Shown: positions 1-5,804 of the stretch, piece after piece | Numbering within the stretch: the stretch's first letter is position 1 | How the letters are laid out: each line of letters starts with the position of its first letter | Source: Eubacterium sp. | GTDB taxonomy: Bacteria; Bacillota_A; Clostridia; Lachnospirales; Lachnospiraceae | Direction of reading: 5' to 3' | Length of the DNA stretch: 8,156 bases | Assembly: GCA_023663915.1 (NCBI GenBank) | Contig: JAMPGN010000190.1 | Span: forward strand, 1 to 8,156 | The notes under the pieces: generated by a model | Database searches by the model: none | Told to the model about the DNA's origin: nothing | The model's input: the letters and a program-made list of their open reading frames with translations, nothing else | Made by a program: the position numbers and the translations under genes

Positions 1-857
1 GCCTGATAGACACAAGCAGTATTCAGTTCATTGAGGCATACAATAATATCCGGCAAATCCTCTTCCATAAAAATATCCCGTATGGATTCCTCCACCGCAA
101 AAGTGTTGGTGTCGTCGATGGATACGAGGGACAGTTCCAGCTCCAGTTCTTCCGCCTTTTCATTTTCAATCGTATCTTGAATGCCGGAACAAAGTATATT
201 CTGCCCCGAATCCTGCGTGTTGACGCTCACAAGAACCATCACCTTGACGGGCGGGTGCTCCACTCTCTCCGTCCACATCAGCCTCTCCCCATTCTCGTCG
301 TAGAGCGGGATAACCTCGACCTGCGCTTTCGGGAGCTGCTTCCTTTCCACGATCTCAAGCACCTGTCTGCCGTATTCCCTACCGAGATCGTAACTACCGA
401 TGCCTACAAAAGTGCATCGGTCGCTCTGCGTGTTGTCCCCGTACAGTGTGACCACCGGAATATCCTTCGCAACCGCCTCATTGATAAGCTGTGTCATCTC
501 ATCGCTCTCATCCGCCGCCACGATGATTCCATCTACTTCCGAGGCGATCGCGATCCGCATCATGTCCTCTCTGGAATAGTTGTGGTCAAAAGCCCCGTTT
601 AGCAGATCCACATAACTATCCTGTAAGAGCCCTTCCTCGTATGCCCCCTTATAAACGGATTGCCAGAAAGACGAACTGTTGTCCTCCGCGATCATGATAT
701 AGTATTTGTCATAACGGCTGGGGTTGGATTCTTGCGTAAAGTGATCCACGTACATGTTGAAAGCAAACACGCCCATAATCATGGTCACAAACAGCAAAAA
801 TACTGTTATGCCTAGATAGAATGTGTATTTTTTTGTCGTGATTTTATCCTTATCCAT
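1..857 (-). CDS. Membrane-anchored periplasmic-binding-protein-like (sugar-binding fold) protein, 3' end beyond window
   Basis: The minus-strand frame is open from an ATG at 857 to the window edge, giving 285 codons with no stop. After a short basic N-terminus (KDKITTKK) there is one hydrophobic segment at about residues 11-34 with no lipobox cysteine, so it probably acts as a membrane anchor. From about residue 50 the sequence resembles the Peripla_BP_4/RbsB class. It has a first strand YYIMIAEDNSSSFW, then VDGIIVAADES followed by IPVVTLYGDN near residues 105-130, and later VGIGSYDLGREYG. Proteins of this fold bind sugars or similar small ligands outside the cell; membrane-tethered forms often serve as sensors beside histidine kinases, which is only an inference here because the downstream genes are not visible. 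The start has no recognisable Shine-Dalgarno sequence and lies nine bases after the stop of the coiled-coil gene, so coupled translation is likely. The ligand is unknown. Confidence 0.8.
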   Translation of the reverse strand, partial: MDKDKITTKKYTFYLGITVFLLFVTMIMGVFAFNMYVDHFTQESNPSRYDKYYIMIAEDNSSSFWQSVYKGAYEEGLLQDSYVDLLNGAFDHNYSREDMMRIAIASEVDGIIVAADESDEMTQLINEAVAKDIPVVTLYGDNTQSDRCTFVGIGSYDLGREYGRQVLEIVERKQLPKAQVEVIPLYDENGERLMWTERVEHPPVKVMVLVSVNTQDSGQNILCSGIQDTIENEKAEELELELSLVSIDDTNTFAVEESIRDIFMEEDLPDIIVCLNELNTACVYQ

Positions 858-866
858 AATAAAATT

Positions 867-1289
867 CTAGCCAATCTTTTCTTTGATCTTCCGATAACCC
901 TGTTCAAGTACATCGAGCCGAATCTTCATTTTATCGATTCCATCCACATCCTTTAGAATCATGATGTGGTCTATTTTCTCATTCAGGAAACCGATATCCA
1001 TTTTCAACGACTTGTTGACAACTTCCATCTCTACTCTCACTGCCTGAATTTCCATGTTGATATCAGACTCCATCTTGTCGATTTTGTCGCTTAGATGATC
1101 CAGTCGATTTTCTACCTTATCGAGTCTACTTTCTACTTTATCAAGTCTGCTTTCTACTTTGTCAAGTCTGCTTTCTAGCCTATCAATTTTACTGTCTAGT
1201 TTGGCTAAACCTCTGTCTACCCCATCCATACGCCCCATAAGCGCTAAAAACATTTCTTCATTGGTCATGTTTACCATCTCCTTGTTCAT
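867..1289 (-). CDS. Small coiled-coil protein with LDKVESR heptad repeats
   Basis: This encodes a 140-residue acidic/basic protein with no signal peptide or membrane segment. Residues about 25-75 are a run of seven-residue units (LDSKIDR, LESRLDK, VESRLDK, VESRLDK, VENRLDH, LSDKIDK) with leucine, isoleucine or valine at regular a/d positions, as expected of a parallel coiled coil. A second helical stretch follows to the C-terminus, ending KEKIG. I recognise no enzymatic domain; a scaffold or oligomerisation role is inference. Two starts are plausible. ATG 1289 follows AGAGAGG at 8 bases; ATG 1268 follows AAGGAG (1278-1283) at 9 bases and would give MTNEEMFLALMGRMDG, 133 residues. The gene is first in a unit driven by the promoter at 1484-1512 and precedes the binding-like protein in the same frame after a single TAG. 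Confidence 0.8.
   Translation of the reverse strand: MNKEMVNMTNEEMFLALMGRMDGVDRGLAKLDSKIDRLESRLDKVESRLDKVESRLDKVENRLDHLSDKIDKMESDINMEIQAVRVEMEVVNKSLKMDIGFLNEKIDHIMILKDVDGIDKMKIRLDVLEQGYRKIKEKIG
1111..1194 (-). repeat. 21-bp tandem repeat inside the coiled-coil gene
   Basis: Units begin at 1111, 1132, 1153 and 1174. The second and third differ at one base, the first differs from them at a few positions, and the fourth is more diverged. Each 21-bp unit encodes seven residues (LDKVESR-like), so the DNA period equals one heptad. Gain or loss of a unit keeps the frame and the coiled-coil register. The near identity of the central units suggests recent duplication. Confidence 0.85.
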
Positions 1290-1406
1290 TAAGTTTACCT
1301 CTCTTTCTTCTTTCGGTCAACGCGGAACATTTGTTCAATTCGGAGTAAAATATTATCGGATTATCGTATACTTTTTCGCCGTCCAGTTCCGTTTCTGCCT
1401 GATAAA

Positions 1407-1462
1407 TGTGAAAATATCGGTGACATACCAATGACTCCATAACATATGGACAGATTTTCACA
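1407..1462 (-). promoter_or_regulatory. Long-range stem in the leader of the coiled-coil mRNA
   Basis: TGTGAAAAT at 1407-1415 and ATTTTCACA at 1454-1462 are perfect 9-bp complements, separated by 38 bases. Inside the loop CCATA/TATGG can form a further short hairpin. The element lies about 15-70 bases into the transcript predicted from the promoter at 1484-1512 and well before the first start codon at 1289. It could be an RNA structure or a protein binding site; it fits no riboswitch class I can name. Confidence 0.4.
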
Positions 1463-1483
1463 TAGATTTGCTTGATGCATATG

Positions 1484-1512
1484 AGTATACTATCTTTGTA
1501 AAGTATTGTCAA
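1484..1512 (-). promoter_or_regulatory. Sigma-A promoter of the coiled-coil/binding-protein unit
   Basis: On the minus strand TTGACA (1512-1507) and TATACT (1489-1484) are separated by exactly 17 bases. The -35 box is perfect and the -10 box matches five of six. The sequence just upstream is A-rich on the coding strand, like an UP element. Predicted start near 1477, leaving a leader of roughly 190 bases before the coiled-coil start codon. Confidence 0.8.
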
Positions 1513-1540
1513 TTAGGAAATTTTGTTTTCTTTTTCCTAA
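1513..1540. repeat. Inverted repeat abutting the -35 box
   Basis: TTAGGAAA (1513-1520) and TTTCCTAA (1533-1540) form a perfect 8-bp inverted repeat with a 12-base T-rich spacer. It directly touches the -35 hexamer of the promoter at 1484-1512. Its position suits an activator site or an operator; no regulator is identified. Confidence 0.5.
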
Positions 1541-1546
1541 ACCGGT

Positions 1547-1580
1547 AGCACAACAAAGGGGCTATGTCTCCATAGCCCCT
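1547..1580 (-). terminator. Rho-independent terminator after metQ
   Basis: AGGGGCTATG and CATAGCCCCT pair as a 10-bp GC-rich stem (1557-1566 with 1571-1580) around a four-base loop. On the minus strand this is followed by TTTGTTGT. It sits 22 bases past the metQ stop and ends the metNIQ unit. No T-run follows it on the plus strand, so it works for the minus strand. Confidence 0.85.
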
Positions 1581-1602
1581 CGTACATCGTATCATCTTAC
1601 TA

Positions 1603-2562
1603 TTATTTAAAAGGGATAACTCCGCCGTCGTAGGTATCGTTGATATAGTTTGTAATCTCATCGGATTTCAGCACTTCAACCAATGCCTTGACTGCCTCGT
1701 TGTTCTCGTTGCCCTCTTTGACCGCAATCACATTCACATAAGTTTTTGCCGCCTCGGAATCGGAACTCTCATACGCTATGGAGTCTTTGCTCACGGAAAA
1801 ACCTGCTTCCATCGCATAGTTACCGTTTAAGACCACGAATGCAACCTCGTCTTTTACTCTCGGAACCTGCGCCGCCTCCAACTCCTGAATCTCAATTTCA
1901 TTCGGATTGTCTGTGATATCCCTCACGGTCGCTTCCAGTCCCACACCATCCTTCAAGGTGATGATGCCGTTATCCTGCAATAACAGAAGCGCTCTCGCCT
2001 CGTTGGTCGTATCGTTCGGCACTGCGATCACATCGCCTTTTTCCAGAGTTGTCAGATCGCTCTTTGTGCCCGGATAGATACCGAAAGGCTCATAGTGAAT
2101 GCCGCCTGCGTTGACAAGATGCGTTCCCTGCTCTTCATTGAAAGAATCAAGATACGGAATATGCTGGAAGTAGTTCGCATCGAAATCTCCGCTCTCCACT
2201 ACCATATTCGGCTGTACATAATCGCTAAATACTTCGATCTGGAGATCCCACCCCTGCTCTGCAAGAATCGGCTTTGCCTGCTCCAAAATCTCAGCATGAG
2301 GGGTCGCGGATGCCGCAACGGTAATTGTTCCCTTCATTTCCGCTGCCCCGTCTGCCCCTGCCGCATCGTCCTGTGCTGCATCTTCTGCTGCAGGCGCCGT
2401 ATCCTCTGCATCTGCTGTCTCCTGTGCCGCATCGTCTGCTGCCGGTGCTTCCTGCGCTGCATTGTCCGCCGCTGCACCTGCATCATCAGAACCGCCGCAC
2501 CCCGTCAACGCTCCAAGCGTAAGCGCTGCTGTCAAAATACCTGTGATAAATCTTTTCTTCAT
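1603..2562 (-). CDS. metQ: Methionine ABC transporter substrate-binding lipoprotein MetQ
   Basis: This 319-residue protein of the NlpA/MetQ family captures methionine outside the membrane and delivers it to MetI. The N-terminus has KKR, a hydrophobic stretch and the lipobox LTGC with the lipidated cysteine at residue 22. Residues about 23-75 are an unusually long Ala/Asp/Glu-rich linker without structure. The binding domain begins near residue 78 with TITVAASATPHAEIL and continues through family landmarks DANYFQHIPYLDSFN, GIHYEPFGIYPG, AVPNDTTNEARALLLL and a C-terminal DTYDGGVIPFK. The start follows an AGGAGGAGAGG purine run. It is the last gene of metNIQ, 22 bases after metI, and is followed by a strong terminator. 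Family relatives can prefer other amino acids, but gene order and sequence fit methionine best. Confidence 0.95.
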   Translation of the reverse strand: MKKRFITGILTAALTLGALTGCGGSDDAGAAADNAAQEAPAADDAAQETADAEDTAPAAEDAAQDDAAGADGAAEMKGTITVAASATPHAEILEQAKPILAEQGWDLQIEVFSDYVQPNMVVESGDFDANYFQHIPYLDSFNEEQGTHLVNAGGIHYEPFGIYPGTKSDLTTLEKGDVIAVPNDTTNEARALLLLQDNGIITLKDGVGLEATVRDITDNPNEIEIQELEAAQVPRVKDEVAFVVLNGNYAMEAGFSVSKDSIAYESSDSEAAKTYVNVIAVKEGNENNEAVKALVEVLKSDEITNYINDTYDGGVIPFK

Positions 2563-2584
2563 AATACCTCTCCTCCTATTATGA

Positions 2585-3247
2585 CTACCTTTTTCTTCTG
2601 TCCAGTTTCACCGACATCTTCATGCCAAGCGTCTGGAAGATCTGTACCAATACCACTAACAGCACTACTGCCACAAACATGATCTCTTTTTCATAACGGT
2701 AATAGCCGTAGCGCATGGCTATATCACCTAAACCGCCACCGCCGACAATGCCAGCCATGGCGGAATAGCCCAAAATTGTTCCGAGCGCAATTGTCACGCC
2801 CACCAGAATGGAAGTCCTCGCCTCCACTAAAAGCACATGGATGATAATGGTCATATTGCTCGCACCCATACTCTGTGCCGCCTCGATCACCCCGTGATCC
2901 ACCTCGTTGATGGACGACTCGATCATACGCCCGATAAAAGGCGCCGCCGCGATCGTGAGCGGCACAACCGTAGCTGCCGTCCCGTAGCTTTTGCCGACAA
3001 TCGCTCTCGTGAGCGGCATAAGCAGGATCAAAAGAATCAAAAATGGAATACTCCTGACCACATTCGCAATCACATCCAATATCTTGTAGACCACCGGATT
3101 CGGTTTGATGCCGTTTTGGTCCGTCACCGCGAGGGCGATCCCCATAGGAATGCCTAAAATATATCCAAACAAGGTGGACAAAAGCGTCATGAAAAGTGTT
3201 TCCTTCACGCCGTCCCACATCATAAGCGTCATTTCACTAGTCCACAT
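2585..3247 (-). CDS. metI: Methionine ABC transporter permease MetI
   Basis: This 220-residue integral membrane protein forms the channel of the MetNIQ importer. About five hydrophobic segments are visible, near residues 17-41, 55-80, 86-108, 145-170 and 188-208. The ATPase-contacting EAA loop is EAAQSMGAS at residues 122-130, with its conserved glycine at 128. SIPFLILL and YSAMAGIVGGGGLGDIA are typical of MetI. A longer frame reaches an ATG at 3271, but ATG 3247 is preferred because GAGGAGG (3257-3263) lies nine bases before it. The ribosome binding site therefore lies inside the end of metN, and the two genes overlap by 11 bases, pointing to coupled translation. The C-terminus is basic (DRRKR), consistent with the inside of the cell. 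Confidence 0.95.
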   Translation of the reverse strand: MWTSEMTLMMWDGVKETLFMTLLSTLFGYILGIPMGIALAVTDQNGIKPNPVVYKILDVIANVVRSIPFLILLILLMPLTRAIVGKSYGTAATVVPLTIAAAPFIGRMIESSINEVDHGVIEAAQSMGASNMTIIIHVLLVEARTSILVGVTIALGTILGYSAMAGIVGGGGLGDIAMRYGYYRYEKEIMFVAVVLLVVLVQIFQTLGMKMSVKLDRRKR

Positions 3248-4307
3248 AACCGTCCACCTCCTCAACCGCAAGTCCCCGCTCCGTCAGATACGTTTTCATG
3301 TCTCTCTGCATCTGCACGTCGTCGGGCAGGCTCAAGATCATTTCCCCTCTGGCGATGCCTTCCACATTCTTGGTATCTGCCCGTAAGATATTGATCGGCT
3401 GGCCAAACTTTAATACCATATTGGCAATGACCGGCTCGAAGGATGAATTGACCGAAAAAACAATGCGGATACAGCATTTGCCCTTCATCAGATCTTTCTG
3501 GTGTCCTTCCAGCGTGCGGCGTTCCTCGCCTCTGCCCTTGACAATCAGTTCCCTTGCCTCCTTCGTCTTCGGATGGGAAAAGATATCCGAGACCTTTCCC
3601 TGTTCCACCAGACGGCCATTGCCAATAATCGCCACATGAGAACAGATTTCCCGGACCACCGACATCTCATGGGTGATAATCACAATCGTAATGCCATACT
3701 CTCTGTTGATCTGTTTTAAAAGCTGTAAGATGGACTGCGTCGTCTGCGGATCGAGCGCGCTCGTCGCCTCGTCACATAGAAGAATCTTCGGGTTCGCCGC
3801 AAGTGCCCTAGCGATCGCCACACGCTGCTTCTGCCCGCCGGATAACTGTGACGGGTACGCCTTCGCCTTCTCCGTCATACCGACGATCTCCAACAGTTCC
3901 GCCGCCCGCTTCCTAGCATCTTTCTTACTCATAGCGCCTTTCTTGCCGCCGTCTTTTACTCCGACTCCGGCATACAAAAGCGGAAAGCATATATTGTCGG
4001 TAACATTTTTCTGCATCAAAAGATTAAAATGCTGGAAGATCATCGCGATCTCGGAACGCTGCGCACGAAGTTCCTTTTCCGACAAAGTGCTTAAATCCCT
4101 GCCTTCTATCTCAACCGTCCCCTGTGTCGGACGTTCCAAGAAATTCAGACACCGCACCAGCGTGCTCTTGCCCGCGCCGGACATACCGATAATCCCGTAG
4201 ATATCGCCCGCCTGAATCGACAGATCGATATCCTGTAACGCCTCGACATCGGCATCTTTCGTCACAAACGTCTTGCTCAGATTATGTACTTCTATCATTC
4301 CCGCCAT
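3237..4307 (-). CDS. metN: Methionine ABC transporter ATP-binding protein MetN
   Basis: This 356-residue ATPase powers methionine uptake. The nucleotide-binding domain shows Walker A GMSGAGKST (41-49), Q-loop FQHFNLL (Q92), signature LSGGQKQR (155-162), Walker B ILLCDEATSALD (175-186) and switch histidine H213 in ITHEMS. The last ~80 residues (about 278-356) form the ACT-like NIL domain, which in known MetN proteins binds methionine and inhibits transport when the cell is replete. A Lys/Gly-rich stretch (KDGGKKGAMSKKDARK, about 118-133) makes the helical region slightly longer than usual. The start at 4307 follows AAGGA at eight bases; an alternative ATG nine bases inside gives the common MIEV start but has a poor binding site. 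It heads metNIQ and has its own promoter at 4376-4404. Confidence 0.96.
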   Translation of the reverse strand: MAGMIEVHNLSKTFVTKDADVEALQDIDLSIQAGDIYGIIGMSGAGKSTLVRCLNFLERPTQGTVEIEGRDLSTLSEKELRAQRSEIAMIFQHFNLLMQKNVTDNICFPLLYAGVGVKDGGKKGAMSKKDARKRAAELLEIVGMTEKAKAYPSQLSGGQKQRVAIARALAANPKILLCDEATSALDPQTTQSILQLLKQINREYGITIVIITHEMSVVREICSHVAIIGNGRLVEQGKVSDIFSHPKTKEARELIVKGRGEERRTLEGHQKDLMKGKCCIRIVFSVNSSFEPVIANMVLKFGQPINILRADTKNVEGIARGEMILSLPDDVQMQRDMKTYLTERGLAVEEVDGYVD

Positions 4308-4323
4308 CTCATTTATCCTTTCT

Positions 4324-4351
4324 CGGCATGACCGCCAGAAGCGGTCTGCCG
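4324..4351 (-). promoter_or_regulatory. Hairpin in the metN leader
   Basis: CGGCA and TGCCG (4324-4328, 4347-4351), together with GACCGC and GCGGTC (4330-4335, 4341-4346), form an 11-bp GC-rich stem with one bulged base and a five-base loop. It lies between the metN promoter and ribosome binding site. No U-run follows on the minus strand, so it is not a simple terminator. A role in mRNA stability or translation control is possible but unproven. Confidence 0.5.
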
Positions 4352-4375
4352 GATGTAATCCTTTATCCTTGACTA

Positions 4376-4404
4376 ACTTTAGTATGTATGACGGGATTTG
4401 TCAA
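4376..4404 (-). promoter_or_regulatory. Probable sigma-A promoter of metNIQ
   Basis: TTGACA (4404-4399) and TAAAGT (4381-4376) are separated by 17 bases on the minus strand. The -35 box is perfect; the -10 box matches four of six. CTTGAC at 4368-4373 and GTCAAG at 4400-4405 form an inverted repeat spanning the promoter. The cysK-metN gap has no convincing terminator, so some transcription may also read through from cysK. Confidence 0.6.
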
Positions 4405-4415
4405 GTTTCTATGAC

Positions 4416-4446
4416 CTTGAAACAATATTTCTGCCCTCGATTCAAG
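4416..4446. repeat. Short inverted repeat upstream of the metN promoter
   Basis: CTTGAA (4416-4421) and TTCAAG (4441-4446) are inverted copies separated by 19 bases, just upstream of the metN -35 box. The arms are short, so chance cannot be excluded; a regulator site is possible. Confidence 0.3.
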
Positions 4447-4493
4447 TGTCAAAAGCTCTTTCCATAAACTTTGACTGGCAGATTGCCGCGCTT

Positions 4494-5432
4494 CTATTCT
4501 ATGGAAAACAGCGGCGTAGACAAATACCGATCCCCCGAATCCGGCAAAAGTGCAACGATCGTCTTGCCCTTGTTCTCCGGGCGTTTCGCAAGCTCTGTCG
4601 CCGCATGGAGCGCCGCCCCAGATGAAATACCTACCAGTATGCCTTCCTCCACCGCAATCGCTTTGCCCGCCGCAAAAGCGTCCTCGTTGGAAACCTTGAT
4701 AATCTCATCGTAGATATCCGTATTCAGCACTTCCGGCACAAATCCTGCGCCGATTCCCTGAATCTTGTGCGCGCCCGCCGCGCCGCCGGACAGTACCGGA
4801 CTGCTTTCCGGTTCTACCGCCACAATTTTCACATCGGGATTCTGCTCTTTCAGATACTCGCCAACTCCCGTGATTGTACCGCCCGTGCCGACACCCGCAA
4901 CAAAAACATCTACCTTGCCGTCTGTGTCCTTCCAGATTTCCGGTCCCGTGGTCGCCTTGTGTATCGCCGGATTCGCCGGATTCACAAACTGCCCTAGAAT
5001 CATGGAACCGGGAGTGGAAGCCTGAATTTCTTCCGCCTTGGCGATCGCGCCTTTCATTCCCTTAGAGCCATCTGTCAGGACCAATTTCGCTCCGTATGCC
5101 TGCAAAAGTTTTCTTCTCTCAACACTCATTGTTTCGGGTAATGTCAGGATCGCCTGATATCCTTTTGCCGCCGCGACTGCTGCAAGACCGATTCCCGTAT
5201 TGCCGGACGTAGGCTCGATGATTGTCGCCCCCGGCTTTAACTTTCCTGCCTTCTCCGCCTCCTCAATCATGTTCAGTGCGATACGATCCTTGACGGAACC
5301 TGCCGGATTTAAATACTCCAATTTTACCAGAATCGTTGTGTCCGTGATCTCGTGGTTTTTCTCATAATTCACAACCTCCAGCAAGGGAGTGTTGCCAATC
5401 AGTTCTGTTGCGCTTTTCTTAATATCTGCCAT
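4494..5432 (-). CDS. cysK: Cysteine synthase (O-acetylserine sulfhydrylase)
   Basis: This 312-residue cytoplasmic PLP enzyme makes L-cysteine and acetate from O-acetyl-L-serine and sulfide. The PLP lysine is K48 in NPAGSVKDR. The substrate loop TSGNTG is at 75-80, QFVNPANP at 148-155, the phosphate-binding GTGGT at 182-186, [12 protein letters not shown] near 222-233 and the serine facing the PLP nitrogen in GISSGA near 270. The C-terminus [12 protein letters not shown] is classic CysK. Length is normal for the family, with no CBS or regulatory extension. ATG 5432 is chosen because GGAGGAG lies just before it; the longer frame from ATG 5444 would use that same Shine-Dalgarno as codons. It precedes metNIQ on the same strand, linking cysteine synthesis with methionine import. 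A cystathionine beta-synthase-like activity is possible in this fold but the motifs favour CysK. Confidence 0.96.
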   Translation of the reverse strand: MADIKKSATELIGNTPLLEVVNYEKNHEITDTTILVKLEYLNPAGSVKDRIALNMIEEAEKAGKLKPGATIIEPTSGNTGIGLAAVAAAKGYQAILTLPETMSVERRKLLQAYGAKLVLTDGSKGMKGAIAKAEEIQASTPGSMILGQFVNPANPAIHKATTGPEIWKDTDGKVDVFVAGVGTGGTITGVGEYLKEQNPDVKIVAVEPESSPVLSGGAAGAHKIQGIGAGFVPEVLNTDIYDEIIKVSNEDAFAAGKAIAVEEGILVGISSGAALHAATELAKRPENKGKTIVALLPDSGDRYLSTPLFSIE

Positions 5433-5509
5433 AATCTCCTCCATTCCGAAACATCTATACTTGGTCTATTCCACAAATTTATAGAAAGCATATAACAAAG
5501 AAATGATCC

Positions 5510-5560
5510 AACCTGCTACAAAATAGTAAGGGAAATGTTTCATTCCATTTATTTCCTACT
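5510..5560 (-). repeat. cysK leader direct repeat, copy 2 (start-codon proximal)
   Basis: This 51-base block, read on the minus strand from AGTAGGAAATA to CAGGTT, matches the block at 5581-5631 at 41 of 52 aligned columns, with two single-base gaps. The period between copies is 71 bases. It lies in the cysK leader. Its start and end segments are mutually complementary, so the copy can fold (see the hairpin at 5512-5570). Confidence 0.75.
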
Positions 5561-5570
5561 TTGTAACAGG
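5512..5570 (-). promoter_or_regulatory. Large hairpin in the cysK leader
   Basis: CCTGCTACAAAATAG (5512-5526) pairs with CTACTTTGTAACAGG (5556-5570): 15 consecutive pairs counting two G-U wobbles on the minus-strand RNA. AAATG/CATTT adds an apical stem after an internal loop. There is no U-run after it, so it is not a standard terminator. It begins about 80 bases into the predicted cysK transcript and ends about 80 bases before the start codon. It lacks the T-box and SAM riboswitch cores. Function unknown. Confidence 0.55.
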
Positions 5571-5580
5571 AAAAATATCT

Positions 5581-5631
5581 AAGCTGTTGCGAAATAGCAG
5601 TGTAAATGCTTCATCCATTCTATTTCCTACT
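5581..5631 (-). repeat. cysK leader direct repeat, copy 1 (promoter proximal)
   Basis: This is the partner of the block at 5510-5560 (79% identity). GAAATAG/CTATTTC form a 7-bp stem here (5591-5597 with 5620-5626). In the other copy the same positions still pair through one G-U wobble, which suggests the fold rather than the exact sequence is kept. The block overlaps the palindrome at 5626-5642. Confidence 0.75.
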
Positions 5632-5642
5632 TACTTGGTAGG
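5626..5642. promoter_or_regulatory. Palindromic operator candidate at the cysK transcription start
   Basis: CCTAC and GTAGG are inverted copies separated by seven bases. The site lies about 8-24 bases after the start predicted from the cysK promoter, where a bound repressor would block transcription. Layout and size would suit an Rrf2-family (CymR-like) regulator of sulfur metabolism, but that assignment is inference. A related TTTCCTAC half-site recurs at 5552-5559. Confidence 0.5.
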
Positions 5643-5656
5643 TTTTGTATGAATTG

Positions 5657-5685
5657 ATGATACAGCTATGTTTTGCATTTGTCAA
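5657..5685 (-). promoter_or_regulatory. Sigma-A promoter of cysK
   Basis: On the minus strand TTGACA (5685-5680) and TATCAT (5662-5657) are spaced by 17 bases: a perfect -35 and five of six at -10. Predicted start is near 5650, giving a leader of about 220 bases before cysK. Confidence 0.8.
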
Positions 5686-5711
5686 TAGGGAATTTTGATA
5701 TTTTTATAATC

Positions 5712-5726
5712 TTTTGAATTTCAAAA
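5712..5726. repeat. Palindrome between the divergent cysK and Xre-regulator genes
   Basis: TTTTGAA and TTCAAAA flank one central T, a 15-bp near-perfect palindrome upstream of the cysK -35 box. TTTCAAAA recurs at 5810-5817 by the plus-strand gene's -10 region. It could be an operator for the adjacent Xre-type protein; unproven. Confidence 0.35.
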
Positions 5727-5741
5727 AATAAGGCAAATTCA

Positions 5742-5753
5742 ACATAATTATGT
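5742..5753. repeat. Perfect 12-bp palindrome in the divergent intergenic region
   Basis: ACATAATTATGT is identical on both strands and lies between the two divergent transcription units. AT-rich palindromes of this size suit Xre-type dimers, but in an AT-rich gap some such sites arise by chance. Confidence 0.35.
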
Positions 5754-5804
5754 GATTCTCGCTTTATGTCCTGTACTTTTCTGCCTCATTTGACTATACT
5801 GATT

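Noticed and set aside
177..602. Plus-strand open frame of 141 residues
   Set aside because: It lies opposite the binding-like protein gene, whose minus-strand frame is open across the region with clear family motifs; the plus product has no domain or binding site.
2095..2682. Plus-strand cysteine-rich open frame of 195 residues
   Set aside because: It is antisense to metQ and the end of metI; the Cys/Arg richness is the complement of the Ala/Asp-rich linker codons.
3673..4200. Plus-strand open frame of 175 residues
   Set aside because: It is antisense to metN, which has all ABC motifs; no independent support.
4455..4493. Terminator after cysK
   Set aside because: Only a four-base GGCA/TGCC stem is present with no following T-run, so read-through toward metN remains possible.
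5510..5642. CRISPR-like array
   Set aside because: There are only two imperfect copies with internal symmetry, and no short identical repeats with unique spacers or cas genes.
5510..5642. Miniature transposable element (MITE)
   Set aside because: The inverted arms could suggest one, but there are no target-site duplications or clean termini, and the copies sit in tandem within a leader; not excluded without a genome-wide copy search.
5433..5656. T-box or SAM riboswitch in the cysK leader
   Set aside because: The T-box AGGGTGG-N-ACCGCG core is absent, there is no terminator/antiterminator pair with a U-run, and no SAM riboswitch core is visible.
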